Below, piece by piece: positions 32,341 to 43,464 of a DNA stretch of 64,000 nt. This DNA comes from Hyphomicrobiales bacterium (lineage in GTDB: Bacteria; Pseudomonadota; Alphaproteobacteria; Rhizobiales; Rhizobiaceae). How positions within the stretch are numbered: the stretch's first letter is position 1; every line of letters begins with the position of its first letter. Location of the stretch: assembly GCA_017305935.1 (NCBI GenBank), contig JAFKJU010000027.1, forward strand, positions 23,858-87,857, in the 5' to 3' direction. The position numbers and the translations under genes are program-made. The notes beneath the pieces are model-generated. The model was not told where the DNA came from. It searched no databases and saw only the letters and a program-made list of their open reading frames with translations.

Positions 32341-33723
32341 ATGGGCGGGACCGGCGTCATCGACCATTTCCTCGAGGTCTTCACCCGCTACATCGATGGC
32401 GGCTTCGGCCTGCTCGGCGGCGAGGTCGCCTTCATCGCCACCACGTTGATCGTCATAGATGTGGTGCTGGCAGCCCTCTTCTGGTCGTGGGGCGCCGATG
32501 AGGACATCATCGCGCGCCTGGTCAAGAAGACGCTCTTCGTCGGCGTCTTCGCCTACATCATCGGCAACTGGAACAATCTCGCCCGGATCGTCTTCGAGAG
32601 TTTTGCCGGCCTCGGCCTGAAGGCTTCCGGCACGGGCTTTACCGTCACCGATCTTCTTCGCCCCGGCAAGGTGGCGCAGACCGGCCTCGATGCCGGCCGG
32701 CCGCTGCTCGACTCCATCTCGAACCTGATGGGCTATTGGTCCTTCTTCGAGAACTTCATCCAGATCGCCTGCATGCTGTTTGCCTGGATGCTGGTGCTGC
32801 TCGCCTTCTTCGTCCTTGCCGTCCAGCTCTTCGTGACGCTCATCGAGTTCAAGCTGACGACGCTCGCAGGCTTCGTGCTGATCCCCTTCGGCCTGTTCGG
32901 CAAATCCGCCTTCATGGCCGAGCGCGTGCTTGGCAACGTGATTTCCTCCGGCATCAAGGTGCTGGTGCTCGCCGTCATTATCGGCATCGGCTCGACGCTG
33001 TTCTCCGAGTTCACTGCCGGCTTCGGCGGCGCGACGCCTTCGATCGATGACGCGATGGCGATCGTGCTCGCTGCGCTATCGCTGCTCGGCCTCGGCATCT
33101 TCGGCCCCGGCATAGCCAATGGCCTGGTCTCGGGCGGTCCGCAGCTTGGGGCTGGCGCCGCGGTCGGCACGGGTCTCGCCGCCGGTGGCATGGTCGCGGC
33201 CGGTGCTGCCACGGTGGGCGCCGTCGCATCTGGAGGCGCTGCCCTTGCTGGCGGAGCCGCCGCTGCCGCCCGTGGCGGGGCTGCGCTCGCCGGTGGTGCG
33301 TCCACCGCCTACAGCCTGGGTGCTGCCGGCCAATCCGGCGCATCGGCTGTGACGTCGGGCCTTGGCAATGTCGCCAATGCCGGTGCGCAAGCCGCAGCCT
33401 CGCCGTTGAAACGCGCGGCTTCCCAGGCCGCCGATGGCCTCAAGTCGAGCTACCAGTCTGGTGCGCGTGCTGCGTTCGAAGTGACCGGCGGATCATCCAC
33501 CGCCGGCACTATCGGCGGTGGTTCGCAAGACGCCGAAGCCGAAGCGCCTCCGGCCGCCGCTGCCACATCCCCATCTCCCGCCACCGACGGCCCGCCCGCC
33601 TGGGCGAAGCGCATGAAGCGTTCGCAGCAGATGTCGCACGGCGTCCAGGCCGCGGCTCACGCCGTCAAGTCGGGCGACAGCCATGGCGGCGGCTCTTCCG
33701 TCAACCTCTCCGAAAGCGACTGA
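32341..33723 (+). CDS. trbL: Conjugal transfer protein TrbL (VirB6-like)
   Basis: A 460-residue polytopic inner-membrane protein with at least six hydrophobic segments in residues 20-270. A long Gly/Ala-rich low-complexity stretch (about 265-370) and a polar tail follow. It forms part of the transfer channel. It starts one base after the trbK-alt stop. Confidence 0.92.
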   Translation: MGGTGVIDHFLEVFTRYIDGGFGLLGGEVAFIATTLIVIDVVLAALFWSWGADEDIIARLVKKTLFVGVFAYIIGNWNNLARIVFESFAGLGLKASGTGFTVTDLLRPGKVAQTGLDAGRPLLDSISNLMGYWSFFENFIQIACMLFAWMLVLLAFFVLAVQLFVTLIEFKLTTLAGFVLIPFGLFGKSAFMAERVLGNVISSGIKVLVLAVIIGIGSTLFSEFTAGFGGATPSIDDAMAIVLAALSLLGLGIFGPGIANGLVSGGPQLGAGAAVGTGLAAGGMVAAGAATVGAVASGGAALAGGAAAAARGGAALAGGASTAYSLGAAGQSGASAVTSGLGNVANAGAQAAASPLKRAASQAADGLKSSYQSGARAAFEVTGGSSTAGTIGGGSQDAEAEAPPAAAATSPSPATDGPPAWAKRMKRSQQMSHGVQAAAHAVKSGDSHGGGSSVNLSESD

Positions 33724-33725
33724 CC

Positions 33726-34405
33726 ATGTTCAAACGACCCGCCACCCATTACGGCAAATCACCCCAACCCGAGACGCCCTACCAGCGCGCAGCCCAAGTC
33801 TGGGACGACCGCATCGGCTCCGCCCGCGTGCAGGCCCGCAACTGGCGCTTCATGGCCTTCGGCTCGCTGGCGCTCTCGGCCGGATTGTCGGCCGCACTGG
33901 TCTGGCAGTCGATGAGCGGCTCGATCGTGCCGTGGGTCGTGCAGGTCGACAAACTCGGCCAGGCACAGGCGGTCGCGGCCGCTATCGCCGATTATCGCCC
34001 GACCGATCCGCAGATCGCGTTTCATCTCGCCCGCTTCATCGAGCAGGTCCGCTCGATCCCGGCCGATGCGATCATCGTCAGGCAGAACTGGCTCCGAGCC
34101 TACGACTTCACCACGCAGGCCGGGGCATTGGCTCTCAACGACTATGCCCGCGCCAACGACCCCTTCACCAAAGTCGGCAAGCAGCAGATCGCCATCGAGG
34201 TCTCCAGCGTGATCCGGGCCTCGCCGGACTCGTTCCGCGTCGCCTGGATCGAACGCCGCTATCAGGACGGCTCGCTCGCCTCGACCGAACGCTGGTCCGC
34301 CATCCTCACCGTCGCGGTGCAGATACCACGCGACCCCGAAAAACTCCGGGCCAATCCGCTCGGCATCTACGTCAACGCGATCAACTGGTCGAAGGAGCTT
34401 GGACA

Positions 34406-34409
<4 letters not shown>
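33726..34409 (+). CDS. trbF: Conjugal transfer protein TrbF (VirB8-like)
   Basis: A 227-residue bitopic protein: cytoplasmic N-terminus with RAAQVWDDRIGSARVQARNWR, one membrane span (about residues 38-60) and a VirB8-like periplasmic domain (VPWVVQVDKLGQAQ). It overlaps trbG by 4 bp. Confidence 0.93.
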
Positions 34410-35427
<1,018 letters not shown>

Positions 35428-35431
<4 letters not shown>

Positions 35432-36681
35432 GCGAGATCGATCCCGATAAGGAGGAAGGCCGCAAGTCCGGGCTGGAACCCCAGCCGGAGTCCGACGATG
35501 AAGCCCGGCCGCTGACCGGAGAACCGGCCGCGCCGATGCGGCTGCGTCCCGAGCCGCCGCGCGTCACGCGGCTCTCGCGTAAGGTGTTGGCCAGCCTAGG
35601 CCTGGTCGCCGGTGTTGGTATCGGCGGCGCGCTGATCTATGCGCTTCAGGTCCAGCATAGCGGCCGGTCGAACGAGGAGCTGTATTCGACCGATAACCGG
35701 ACGACACCGGACGGCCTCAACACCCTGCCGAAGGACTATACCGGCCCGGTCCTCGGCCCACCGCTGCCAGGCGATCTCGGTCACCCTATCCTCGATGCGC
35801 AGAACCGCGGCCAGCCTGTGACGCCGTCACGGATCGGCACCCCTGCCGTGCAGCCCGGCCTCAGCGCCGAGGAACAGCGCCGATTGCAGGAACTGGAGGC
35901 TGCGAGGACCGCGCGCCTCTTCACCTCGACCGAGACGCGCAACATGGCGTCGCCCGCCACCACGGCAACAACCACAACGCCGCCCCTGCCGGATCTGACC
36001 GGTCTCGGCCTCGCGCCGCAGCCAGCGACGCCCTCGGCGCAGGACCGGCAGCTCGCCTTCCTCAACCAGGCGCCCGACAAACGCACCGTCTCGACCGATC
36101 GCGTCGCCGCTCCGGCATCGGCAAACATCCTTCAAGCGGGCGCGGTGATTTCCGCCGCGCTCATCACCGGCATTCGTTCCGACCTGCCTGGCCAGATCAC
36201 GGCGCAGGTGACGGAGAATATCTATGACAGCCCGACCGGGCGCATCCTTCTCATCCCGCAGGGCACGCGTGTCATCGGTCAGTATGACAACGGCGTCGGT
36301 TTCGGCCAGCGCCGCATCCTGCTCGTCTGGAACCGGCTGATTTTCCCGAACGGCCGTTCGATCGTGCTGGAACGCCAGCCGGGCGCGGACACGCAAGGCT
36401 ATGCCGGCCTGGAGGATGGCGTCGATTATCACTGGGGTGAACTGTTCAAAGCCGCCGCGCTCTCGACGCTGCTCAGCATCGGTTCGCAGGCCGGTTCGTC
36501 GGACGAGGAAAGCGAGATCGTCCGGGCCCTGCGCCAGGGCGCTGGCGACAGTATCAGCCAGACCGGACAGCAGATCGTCAGCCGCCAGCTCAACATCGCG
36601 CCGACATTGACGATCCGGCCGGGTTTCCCCGTCCGCGTGATCGTCACGCGCGATCTCGTACTCGAACCCTATGGAAGCTGA
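35428..36681 (+). CDS. trbI: Conjugal transfer protein TrbI (VirB10-like)
   Basis: A 417-residue protein with GTG start (35428). A cytoplasmic acidic/Pro-rich N-terminus precedes a single membrane span near residues 52-70, a Pro-rich periplasmic linker and the VirB10 C-terminal domain (AQVTENIYDSPTGRILLIPQG, LDGVDYHWGELF-like region, PTLTIRPGFPVRVIV). It spans the envelope and couples inner-membrane ATPases to the outer-membrane pore. Confidence 0.93.
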
Positions 36682-36682
36682 C

Positions 36683-36901
36683 ATGACGAAGTTGAAACTT
36701 GGTCCGATCGCTGACGACAAACCGGTCAAGGTCACGCTGGAGCTGCCTGCCAGCCTGCATCGCGACCTGACCGCCTATGCCGAAATCCTCGGCCGCGAGA
36801 GCAGCCATCCGCCGGGCGACCCCGTCCGGCTGATCGTGCCGATGCTCGAACGATTTATGGCAACGGATCGTGGGTTCGCAAAAGCAAGGCGAGGTCCTTA
36901 A
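36683..36901 (+). CDS. DUF2274 family protein
   Basis: A 72-residue protein starting MTKLKLGPIADDKPVKVTLELPASLHRDLTAYAEIL, an RHH-like fold of the DUF2274 family that closes the trb operon in these elements. ATG 36683 follows the trbI stop; an in-frame ATG 36671 inside trbI is less likely. Its stop overlaps the convergent lysR gene by 4 bp. Confidence 0.87.
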   Translation: MTKLKLGPIADDKPVKVTLELPASLHRDLTAYAEILGRESSHPPGDPVRLIVPMLERFMATDRGFAKARRGP

Positions 36902-37938
36902 TCGCCAACGGACACAGAGGGGTGGCGCTCTTTGAGGAGTGAGATGAAACCCGCCAAGGCGGGGTTGTTATTGTCGCTCCTCCAATACGCTGTGTAGCTG
37001 ATCCGGCTAGGCCCATTGCCGTCCCGAGCCTCACGATAGACCAGACCCGGATAGTTCGCGCCGATACATGCCTCGCACATGAGGCTGACACCGAAACCAG
37101 CTCCAACCAGGCTCTTGATGTTCTCTCTGGTGATGTCGTGGCTGATCACCTTGGGCCGCTCGCCGGGCGCAGCGAGCTTCGACAGCAGAATGTCCTGGAT
37201 CTCCGGCCCCGGGTCGCGTTGGCTGAGCAGAAAGGTCTCATCTCTCAGGTCGGTCCAGTAGACGATGTTGTTCCCAGCCAGCCGATGGCCTTCCGGTAGC
37301 GCGACCATGATGCGCTCGCTCCAGAGGGCCATGACATTGCCATCCCGAGCGATCGGATCTCCCGTTGTGATCGCGATATCGATCCGGCCTGAATCGACAC
37401 CGGCAAACAGGCATGCACGCGCACCTTCATGAGTCCGGATATCGACCTTCGGAAAGCGCGCGGCATATTCGACAAGGCTCGCGCGCAGGTTTCCGGCCGA
37501 CAGTGACGTGTAGAATCCGACGGTGATGTGACCAGCATCGCCGTTGCCGATATTCCGGGCCGTGGAGATCATCTGATCCATTGTTTCGACCAGGTGCATC
37601 GAGGTGCGCAAAATCTCGTCGCCGGCCATTGTCAGCCGAACACCGCCGCTGGTGCGCTCGAACAGGATTACCCCGAGGCGAGCCTCCAGTTGGGCAATGC
37701 TCCGGCTGAGCGTCGACTGTTTGACCCCGAGGGCGTCAGCCGCTTTCCGAAAGCTCCTGTGGCGCGTAGCGGCGACGGCATAGCGCAGATGTTTGAGTTC
37801 GAGCTGCGCTGTCAGGACCCGGGCCTCCTCAAGGGATTTCCGGCGCCTCCAGTCCTGTGGGGCGGAACATCCGCCGTGGAACCATGCGACAGGCACGGAC
37901 AGGCGACAACGCGCGGCGATGCACCGGTACAACGCCAT
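36898..37938 (-). CDS. LysR-family transcriptional regulator
   Basis: The LysR HTH begins with LELKHLRYAVAATRHRSFRKAADALGVKQSTLSRSIAQLE; the substrate-binding domain follows to the stop. The open frame gives 346 residues, with about 40 extra at the N-terminus and no usual SD. A CTG at 37815 has GAGGAGG 8 nt upstream and would give a normal 305-residue LysR, so I suspect a later, non-standard start. With the 37938 start, the conserved operator at 37918-37933 would lie inside the gene. A LysR gene after DUF2274 is usual in related elements and could control transfer. Confidence 0.85.
   Translation of the reverse strand: MALYRCIAARCRLSVPVAWFHGGCSAPQDWRRRKSLEEARVLTAQLELKHLRYAVAATRHRSFRKAADALGVKQSTLSRSIAQLEARLGVILFERTSGGVRLTMAGDEILRTSMHLVETMDQMISTARNIGNGDAGHITVGFYTSLSAGNLRASLVEYAARFPKVDIRTHEGARACLFAGVDSGRIDIAITTGDPIARDGNVMALWSERIMVALPEGHRLAGNNIVYWTDLRDETFLLSQRDPGPEIQDILLSKLAAPGERPKVISHDITRENIKSLVGAGFGVSLMCEACIGANYPGLVYREARDGNGPSRISYTAYWRSDNNNPALAGFISLLKERHPSVSVGD
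37918..37933 (+). promoter_or_regulatory. Island operator site A
   Basis: GATGCACC/GGTACAAC with core ACCGGTAC at 37923-37930. Its centre is 100 bp before the exported-protein gene at 38026; it may also affect the divergent lysR gene. Confidence 0.7.
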
Positions 37939-38025
37939 CCATTGTCGCCTCCTCCGAAAACACTGATCAGTGCAGGCAGGCCTGCGTCATCGACGCGCGA
38001 AATCTGGGAGCCAAAGGACCATCGA

Positions 38026-38640
38026 ATGCTGCTGAACGGGGTTCGCAATTTCATATGCGCCGCATTGGTCGGGGCGTATCTCGCGATGGCGGCGCCGGCG
38101 TTCGCCCAGTCGCCCGACCCGGTCGACTATCTCGGCATTCCCGGCCCGATCGAGTTCGCCGGAACGCAATATCATCTTGCCTGGAGTTCGAGGCCATCGG
38201 CGGATTACATCAAGCATGAATATCTGCCATCCGGCCAGAAGCCGGAAACCTACACGGACATGGTCAGCGTCGAGCTCCTGACTTCAGGCGTCAGCCTCGC
38301 CGATACCGTCAAGGCTCAGACAGCTATGCTCGATCGGCGCAAGAGCAGCGACCCACTCGTCAACTACCAGCTTCTCCAGAATCCGAACGGCAGCCAGATC
38401 GTTCTGGATTTCCTCATCAGCGACGAAAGCACCGGCACGCTTGTCGTGGAATGGGATGCGTATCGTTACGTCTCGGTGGCGATGCCCGACGGGAAGAACG
38501 CGGTCATCCTGTTCGCTATCAGCCGGCGCCACTATGGCGAAGGCGCCAGTGATTTCCTGAAAACGCTCAAGACGAGGCGAACCGCGGACGTCGACGCCCT
38601 GGTGAACCACGCGGTTCCCGGCGCAGAGCCCACGAAATAG
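38026..38640 (+). CDS. Exported protein of unknown function
   Basis: A 204-residue protein with a signal peptide (FICAALVGAYLAMAAPAFA-QSPD). The mature part is about 175 residues with a mixed alpha/beta pattern, no membrane span and no recognised domain. It is the first gene of the island after operator A and probably heads a unit with 38732 and 39334. Confidence 0.75.
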   Translation: MLLNGVRNFICAALVGAYLAMAAPAFAQSPDPVDYLGIPGPIEFAGTQYHLAWSSRPSADYIKHEYLPSGQKPETYTDMVSVELLTSGVSLADTVKAQTAMLDRRKSSDPLVNYQLLQNPNGSQIVLDFLISDESTGTLVVEWDAYRYVSVAMPDGKNAVILFAISRRHYGEGASDFLKTLKTRRTADVDALVNHAVPGAEPTK

Positions 38641-38731
38641 TACGGCTGCGGATGATCCTCGCCAACCCGTTATCAAGCCGGCGATTGTGTGCGGATCTGT
38701 TGTTGAGACACGAAATTTTGGAGTGATCACG

Positions 38732-39232
38732 ATGGGAATTTCGCGAACCGCACTGGTAGGTGCCGTTGCCCTGATTCTGACCGCTCCTGCCTCGGCGGCA
38801 CTCACGGGCGATTTCGCTGGTCTGCCCATCTGCTCGAAGTTGAACGCCATGCCCAGGGGGTATCGATCTACCGAATGCAACAGGCGCGCGCCGCTTCGGG
38901 GCGAATGTCGTTTCACGCTTACCAGCGATGGCATGCCAATCGAATATCTGATCGACGACGGCGTTGTACTTGACAAGAAGGTGCCGCTCAGCGCCGGCCC
39001 TTCCATGCCCTATGGCTTGCGCGATGGCGACGATTATGACGCTGCCGCGCGCAAAATCAGAGTGGGCACGGGCCTGTCATCCCGGAAGTGGACGGACAAC
39101 GAAGATGAAGCCGCCAGCTACATACAATCAGACGATGTGACCTGCGGCAGAAACAAATCCTACTCAATCTACGTCTGGTTCAGGAACGGTCGCGCGAAAT
39201 CGCTTTCCATCTCAACGCTGCCGGCATTCTGA
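38732..39232 (+). CDS. Exported protein of unknown function
   Basis: A 166-residue protein with signal peptide MGISRTALVGAVALILTAPASA-AL. Several cysteines (LPICSKL, STECNR, GECRF, VTCGR) suggest disulfides in the periplasm. GGAGTGATCACG precedes ATG 38732. No operator is seen directly upstream; read-through from 38026 is likely. Confidence 0.7.
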   Translation: MGISRTALVGAVALILTAPASAALTGDFAGLPICSKLNAMPRGYRSTECNRRAPLRGECRFTLTSDGMPIEYLIDDGVVLDKKVPLSAGPSMPYGLRDGDDYDAAARKIRVGTGLSSRKWTDNEDEAASYIQSDDVTCGRNKSYSIYVWFRNGRAKSLSISTLPAF

Positions 39233-39333
39233 TGGCAAGCTCAGACCCCTGCGGGATCGCGTATCGGCGATGCCGTTCTTTCGCCGGGGAAGGCTCGGTC
39301 CCCGGTGCAGAGCCCGAAATAGGAAGGACGCGG

Positions 39334-39816
39334 ATGATCGCTCTGCGCGCGACCAGCTTTCTGATTCTGGGACTGGCCTTTGGGGCTTGCTCCGCTCTTG
39401 AGGCGCCGAATGCTGCCTGGGCGGGTGACACAGATGAAAAGCTAACGAGGGCCGAAGACGAGACCTCGCCCCTCCGGAAGCAATCCATCCGTGAGTTTCC
39501 GAAACCGTTCCACGGCCGCTGGGCTCACGTCGCTGCCGACTGCCGGGCCACTGGATTTTCCGCAATCCTCGCTTCCACCATCCTGTCGATCGATGCGAGG
39601 GGGTTGAGGCAAGGCGAGTGGCGTCTTGCCGTCACAAGTATTCTGCGATCGCGCGAGAATCCCCGGCAGATTTCCGTGAACGCGCACAATACCGATCGAG
39701 GGAAGGAATGGGACTCGCTGGAGGAATTCACCCTTCCGGACGACGGCAAGATTCTCGAGTGGCGGCGAGTTGAGGTTGAGCCGATTCCAGTAACGCGCCT
39801 CTACCGCTGCGCATGA
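39334..39816 (+). CDS. Exported protein, GRWA...RC type (paralogue of 45395)
   Basis: A 160-residue protein with a signal peptide and a lipobox-like FGAC at about residues 16-19. The mature protein has FHGRWAHVAADC and ends LYRCA; the protein at 45395 has FLGRWAVLSGKC and ends YVRCS, with similar spacing, so the two look like distant paralogues. SD GGAAGG precedes ATG 39334. Family not recognised. Confidence 0.65.
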   Translation: MIALRATSFLILGLAFGACSALEAPNAAWAGDTDEKLTRAEDETSPLRKQSIREFPKPFHGRWAHVAADCRATGFSAILASTILSIDARGLRQGEWRLAVTSILRSRENPRQISVNAHNTDRGKEWDSLEEFTLPDDGKILEWRRVEVEPIPVTRLYRCA

Positions 39817-40079
39817 GGATCGGTACAGGCTTCGGTTTCGGGCAGAGTCTGGCAAAGCTTCTCAAAGCCTGAGGCCATATTGCTTGCGTACTCAGCGATA
39901 GGCAGAGGACGCCAACCTGCATCCAACAACGCCTGTCGGGCATCGCCATAACTCGCTCCAGCGGAGACAGCGCCTGGAAGCTGCGGTTTCGCCTCAGCCT
40001 GTGGACTTGCGGCCACACCGGTTGCCATCATAGTCACGGCGACAGCCAGAGGCAGATTTGCTGCGCGGAATGTTCTCAT
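39801..40079 (-). CDS. Small exported protein, possibly truncated
   Basis: A 92-residue protein with signal peptide (LPLAVAVTMMATGVAASPQAEA) and the motif SYGDARQALLDAGWRPLPI. Other exported proteins I know with such a segment continue well past the cysteine pair, so the short end here (CQTLPETEACTDPHAQR) may be a truncation. I chose ATG 40079 (MRTFRAANLP) over 40127 because it starts the signal sequence. Operator B lies 84 bp upstream. Confidence 0.6.
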   Translation of the reverse strand: MRTFRAANLPLAVAVTMMATGVAASPQAEAKPQLPGAVSAGASYGDARQALLDAGWRPLPIAEYASNMASGFEKLCQTLPETEACTDPHAQR

Positions 40080-40155
40080 TCGGGAAGTATCCCACGGTTG
40101 ATCGACCAAACCATTTCCTGATGGCATCCCGACACCAGGGCCGTCATCCCATCAG

Positions 40156-40171
40156 GGCGTACCGGTGCTTC
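40156..40171 (-). promoter_or_regulatory. Island operator site B
   Basis: In gene direction GAAGCACC/GGTACGCC; core ACCGGTAC. Centre 84 bp upstream of the minus-strand gene starting at 40079. Confidence 0.7.
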
Positions 40172-40314
40172 ATCAACAGCTTGGCGGAGTGCCCGCTGCA
40201 AAGGCCCTCTACGCCGTCAGCAAGTCCGCCGGGCTGTAACCGTCCGGTCTCGGCCGCCTTGCGCGGTGGGCGGCATTTCCCGAACGGTGTGACCTTAAGT
40301 CTAGCTTTAAGGTC

Positions 40315-40734
40315 ATGGCGATGGTTCGGGCTGAGGTTCTGGGCGCGATCGAGCGGCGGCGGCGCTGGCGCTATGAGGACAAGGTCCGGATCGTCGAGGA
40401 GAGTTTTTCGGCGGGTGTGACGGTGACGGATGTCGCGCGACGCAACGGGGTCGCGGCAAGCCTGGTTTTCACGTGGCGGCGTCAGGCGAAGCTGGGGCAG
40501 TTGGGCGGCGGCAGCCCGGCGCCGCTTCTGCTGCCCGTCGAACTGGCTCCTGTCGTGACCGACGTCCCGCCCACGTCGGCGTCCGAGGTTGCCTGCACAG
40601 AGCCCGCGCGCCGGAGCCGTCGTTTGTCCGGCATCATCGAGATTGCGCTCGGTTCTGGCCGCAGGCTGCGGGTCGACCGCGATGTCGACGCGGACGCGCT
40701 GCGGCGGGTGCTCGACGTGCTGGACCGGCGATGA
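40315..40734 (+). CDS. tnpA: IS66 accessory protein TnpA
   Basis: A 139-residue HTH protein ([42 protein letters not shown]), the OrfA/TnpA of IS66-family elements, needed for transposition. It starts 60 bp inside the left inverted repeat and overlaps tnpB by 4 bp. Confidence 0.92.
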   Translation: MAMVRAEVLGAIERRRRWRYEDKVRIVEESFSAGVTVTDVARRNGVAASLVFTWRRQAKLGQLGGGSPAPLLLPVELAPVVTDVPPTSASEVACTEPARRSRRLSGIIEIALGSGRRLRVDRDVDADALRRVLDVLDRR

Positions 40735-41078
40735 TCGCGATCCCTGCCGGGATGCGGGTCTATCTCGCGATGGGCCCGACGGATATGCGCAAGGGTTTCG
40801 ACGGTCTGGCCGCTCTGGCGCAGCAGGCGCTGCAGCAGGATCCGTTCTCCGGCCACCTGTTCGTCTTTCGTGGCCGCCGGGGCGATCTTCTGAAGGTGTT
40901 GTACTGGGATGGACAAGGCTTCTGCCTGTTCGCCAAGCGATTGGAGAAGGGCCGCTTCATCTGGCCGGTGACGACCGACGGCGTGGTGCGGCTGACGCCG
41001 GCGCAGCTCTCCATGCTGCTGGAGGGGATCGATTGGCGCGCGCCGATTCGAACCGATCGCCCCAGCCTGGCGCTGTGA
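40731..41078 (+). CDS. tnpB: IS66 accessory protein TnpB
   Basis: A 115-residue OrfB protein with the family signature [20 protein letters not shown] and [25 protein letters not shown] overlap with tnpA. Confidence 0.94.
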   Translation: MIAIPAGMRVYLAMGPTDMRKGFDGLAALAQQALQQDPFSGHLFVFRGRRGDLLKVLYWDGQGFCLFAKRLEKGRFIWPVTTDGVVRLTPAQLSMLLEGIDWRAPIRTDRPSLAL

Positions 41079-41178
41079 AGCGAGGTGCTTCGAGCCGATT
41101 CAGGACTGTGGTCCGCGGTCAAGATCGACCATGATTCAATGGCTTGGCCGCCGGCCTCGGGATAATCTCGAAAGGACC

Positions 41179-42789
41179 ATGGCGAGCGCCTCCGCAGACC
41201 TTCCCGACGACGTGGCGACGCTTCAGGCGCTGCTGATCGCGGCACGGGCCGAGACGGCCGCCCATCTGCTCATGATCGAGAAGCTGAAGGCGCAACTGGC
41301 GAAGCTGCGCCGGATGCAGTTCGGGCAGTCGTCGGAGAAGCTCGACGCCGCCATCCACCAGTTGGAGCTGGCGCTCGAGGATGTCGAGGAGGGCACGGCG
41401 GCGCGGACGGTTCTGGAGCGCGCGGTCATGCCGGCAACTCCCGACGCCCGGCAGCATCCGGTTCGTCGTCCCTTGCCCGATCATCTGCCGCGCGAGGAGA
41501 TCGTGCATTGGCCAGCGGGCATCGCCGATGGCGATCTCGGCTGTGGTTGCCAGGCTTGCGGCGGACAGTTGCGCCGGCTCGGCCAGGACGAGACCGAGGT
41601 GCTGGAGCGCGTCACCCAGTTCAAGGTCGTCCGGCATATCCGCCCCAAGATCGTCTGCCGCCTGTGTGAAGCGATCGTGCAGGCGCCGATGCCGTCCCTG
41701 CCGATCGAGCGCGGGCGGCCGGGCCCTGGATTGCTCGCCCATGTGCTGGTGGCCAAGTATGCCGACCATCTGCCGCTGTACCGCCAGTCCGAGGTCTATG
41801 CCCGCGAAGGCGTCGATCTCGACCGTTCCACCCTGGCCGATTGGGTCGGATCGGCGGCGGCGCTGCTGACACCCCTGGCCGAGGCGATCGGCAAGCATGC
41901 CATGGCCGGGCGCGCGCTTCACGCCGACGACACGCCCGTGCCGGTGCTCGCCCCCGGGTTCGGCAAGACCGCGACGGGCCGCCTTTGGGTCTATGTCCGC
42001 GACGAGCGCCCCCATGCCGGAGATGCCGCGCCAGCCGTCCTCTATCGCTATACGCCGGATCGGAAGGGCGTGCGCCCGCAAGGCCATCTCCAGGGCTTCG
42101 CCGGATATCTCCACGCCGACGGATATGCCGGCTTCGACAAGCTCTATGCCGGCAGCCCCGGTAAGCGCGCCGCGATCGCCGAGGTCGCCTGCTGGGCCCA
42201 TGTCCGGCGCAAGTTCTTCGATATCCACCAGGCCAACGCCTCGCCGGTCGCAGCCGAGGCCTTGCGCCGGATCGGGGAGCTCTACCAGGTCGAGGACGCC
42301 GTCCGTGGCCGCCCGCCCGACGAACGGCGACGATCGCGGCAGGAGCACGCCGTTCCACGGCTCGCCAATCTGCGGACCTGGTTCGACACGACCCTGCCCA
42401 AGCTGTCGGGCAAGAGTGAACTCGCCAGGGCGATCCGCTACGGCCTGTCGCGCTGGCCCGCGCTCACCCGCTATGCCGACCGCGGCGATCTGGAGATCGA
42501 CAACAACGCCGCCGAGCGCGCGATCCGGCCGCTCGCCATCGGCCGCAAGAACTGGCTCTTCGCCGGTTCCGACAAGGGCGGCGAGCGCGCCGCCGTCATC
42601 TACACCCTGATCGGGACCGCCAGGCTCAATGGCCTTGATCCCCAGGCCTATCTCCGGGATGTTCTGGCCCGCATCGGCGACCATCCCATCAACCGCGTCG
42701 GTGAACTCGCCCCCTGGAACTGGATGAGCCATGCCCGGACTGTCGCGCCAACAGAAGCAGTTGTCGAAGGCGCTGCTGGACCTCGATGA
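41179..42789 (+). CDS. tnpC: IS66 transposase TnpC
   Basis: About 536 residues from ATG 41179 ([11 protein letters not shown]); an upstream in-frame ATG at 41131 would add 16. An N-terminal coiled coil is followed by a zinc-finger-like region with several cysteines (about 112-170). The DDE catalytic domain shows [23 protein letters not shown] and [11 protein letters not shown]. It is complete and apparently intact, and overlaps the passenger gene by 59 bp. Confidence 0.94.
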   Translation: MASASADLPDDVATLQALLIAARAETAAHLLMIEKLKAQLAKLRRMQFGQSSEKLDAAIHQLELALEDVEEGTAARTVLERAVMPATPDARQHPVRRPLPDHLPREEIVHWPAGIADGDLGCGCQACGGQLRRLGQDETEVLERVTQFKVVRHIRPKIVCRLCEAIVQAPMPSLPIERGRPGPGLLAHVLVAKYADHLPLYRQSEVYAREGVDLDRSTLADWVGSAAALLTPLAEAIGKHAMAGRALHADDTPVPVLAPGFGKTATGRLWVYVRDERPHAGDAAPAVLYRYTPDRKGVRPQGHLQGFAGYLHADGYAGFDKLYAGSPGKRAAIAEVACWAHVRRKFFDIHQANASPVAAEALRRIGELYQVEDAVRGRPPDERRRSRQEHAVPRLANLRTWFDTTLPKLSGKSELARAIRYGLSRWPALTRYADRGDLEIDNNAAERAIRPLAIGRKNWLFAGSDKGGERAAVIYTLIGTARLNGLDPQAYLRDVLARIGDHPINRVGELAPWNWMSHARTVAPTEAVVEGAAGPR

Positions 42790-43420
42790 AGAGGCGATGC
42801 TGATCGAGGAACTGGACGGCTTCATTGCCGGCCTCCTCGTCTGCCCGCAGATGATCCCTCCCAGCGCCTGGCTGCCATGGGTCTGGAACAGCGCCGACGC
42901 AAAGGGCGAGCCGGTGTTCGAGAGCCTCGACCACGCCAACAAGGTGATGGGCCTGGTGATGGCGTACTACAACGACGTCGCGCGCACGCTCTTCGACCAA
43001 CCCGAGCGCTATGGTCCGATCGTCAGCATCGACAGGCGCAATGGCGAGATCCTGTGGGAGATCTGGATCGAAGGCTTCGAAAAGGCCGTCAAGCTGAAGC
43101 CCGAAGCCTGGGTGCCCCTCGCCACAGCCGATATCGAGGCCGCCAGGGCCTGGACCGGCCTGATGATGCTCGCCGATGTCGCCCGCCGCGATCCCCGCTT
43201 CTCCGACGAGCAAATCGACGCCATCACCGCCACCGCTCACGACAAGATCGCCGACTGGGTGATCGAACTCAACGACTGGCGCCTCGCCAACGCCGCCCCG
43301 GCGCCGACCATGACCACCCGATCAAACCCCTTCGCCGCTCCGGCTCAGAAGGTCGGGCGAAACGACCCGTGCCCCTGCGGCTCCGGCAAGAAACACAAAA
43401 AATGCTGCGGTCTCAACTGA
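42731..43420 (+). CDS. YecA/UPF0149 family protein with SEC-C motif (IS66 passenger)
   Basis: A 229-residue protein with an N-terminal YecA/YgfB-like helical domain ([26 protein letters not shown]) and a C-terminal zinc-binding SEC-C motif ([19 protein letters not shown]). It lies between tnpC and the right inverted repeat, so it moves with the element. Zinc binding follows from the motif; its role in transposition is unknown. Confidence 0.9.
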   Translation: MPGLSRQQKQLSKALLDLDEEAMLIEELDGFIAGLLVCPQMIPPSAWLPWVWNSADAKGEPVFESLDHANKVMGLVMAYYNDVARTLFDQPERYGPIVSIDRRNGEILWEIWIEGFEKAVKLKPEAWVPLATADIEAARAWTGLMMLADVARRDPRFSDEQIDAITATAHDKIADWVIELNDWRLANAAPAPTMTTRSNPFAAPAQKVGRNDPCPCGSGKKHKKCCGLN

Positions 43421-43464
43421 GAGCGCTAAAGCTCACAGGGCCGAGACCGGACGGTTACGCCGGG

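Noticed and set aside
33180..33400. Ala/Gly-rich repetitive DNA in trbL as a repeat array
   Set aside because: It is low-complexity coding sequence normal for TrbL, not a CRISPR or tandem repeat array.
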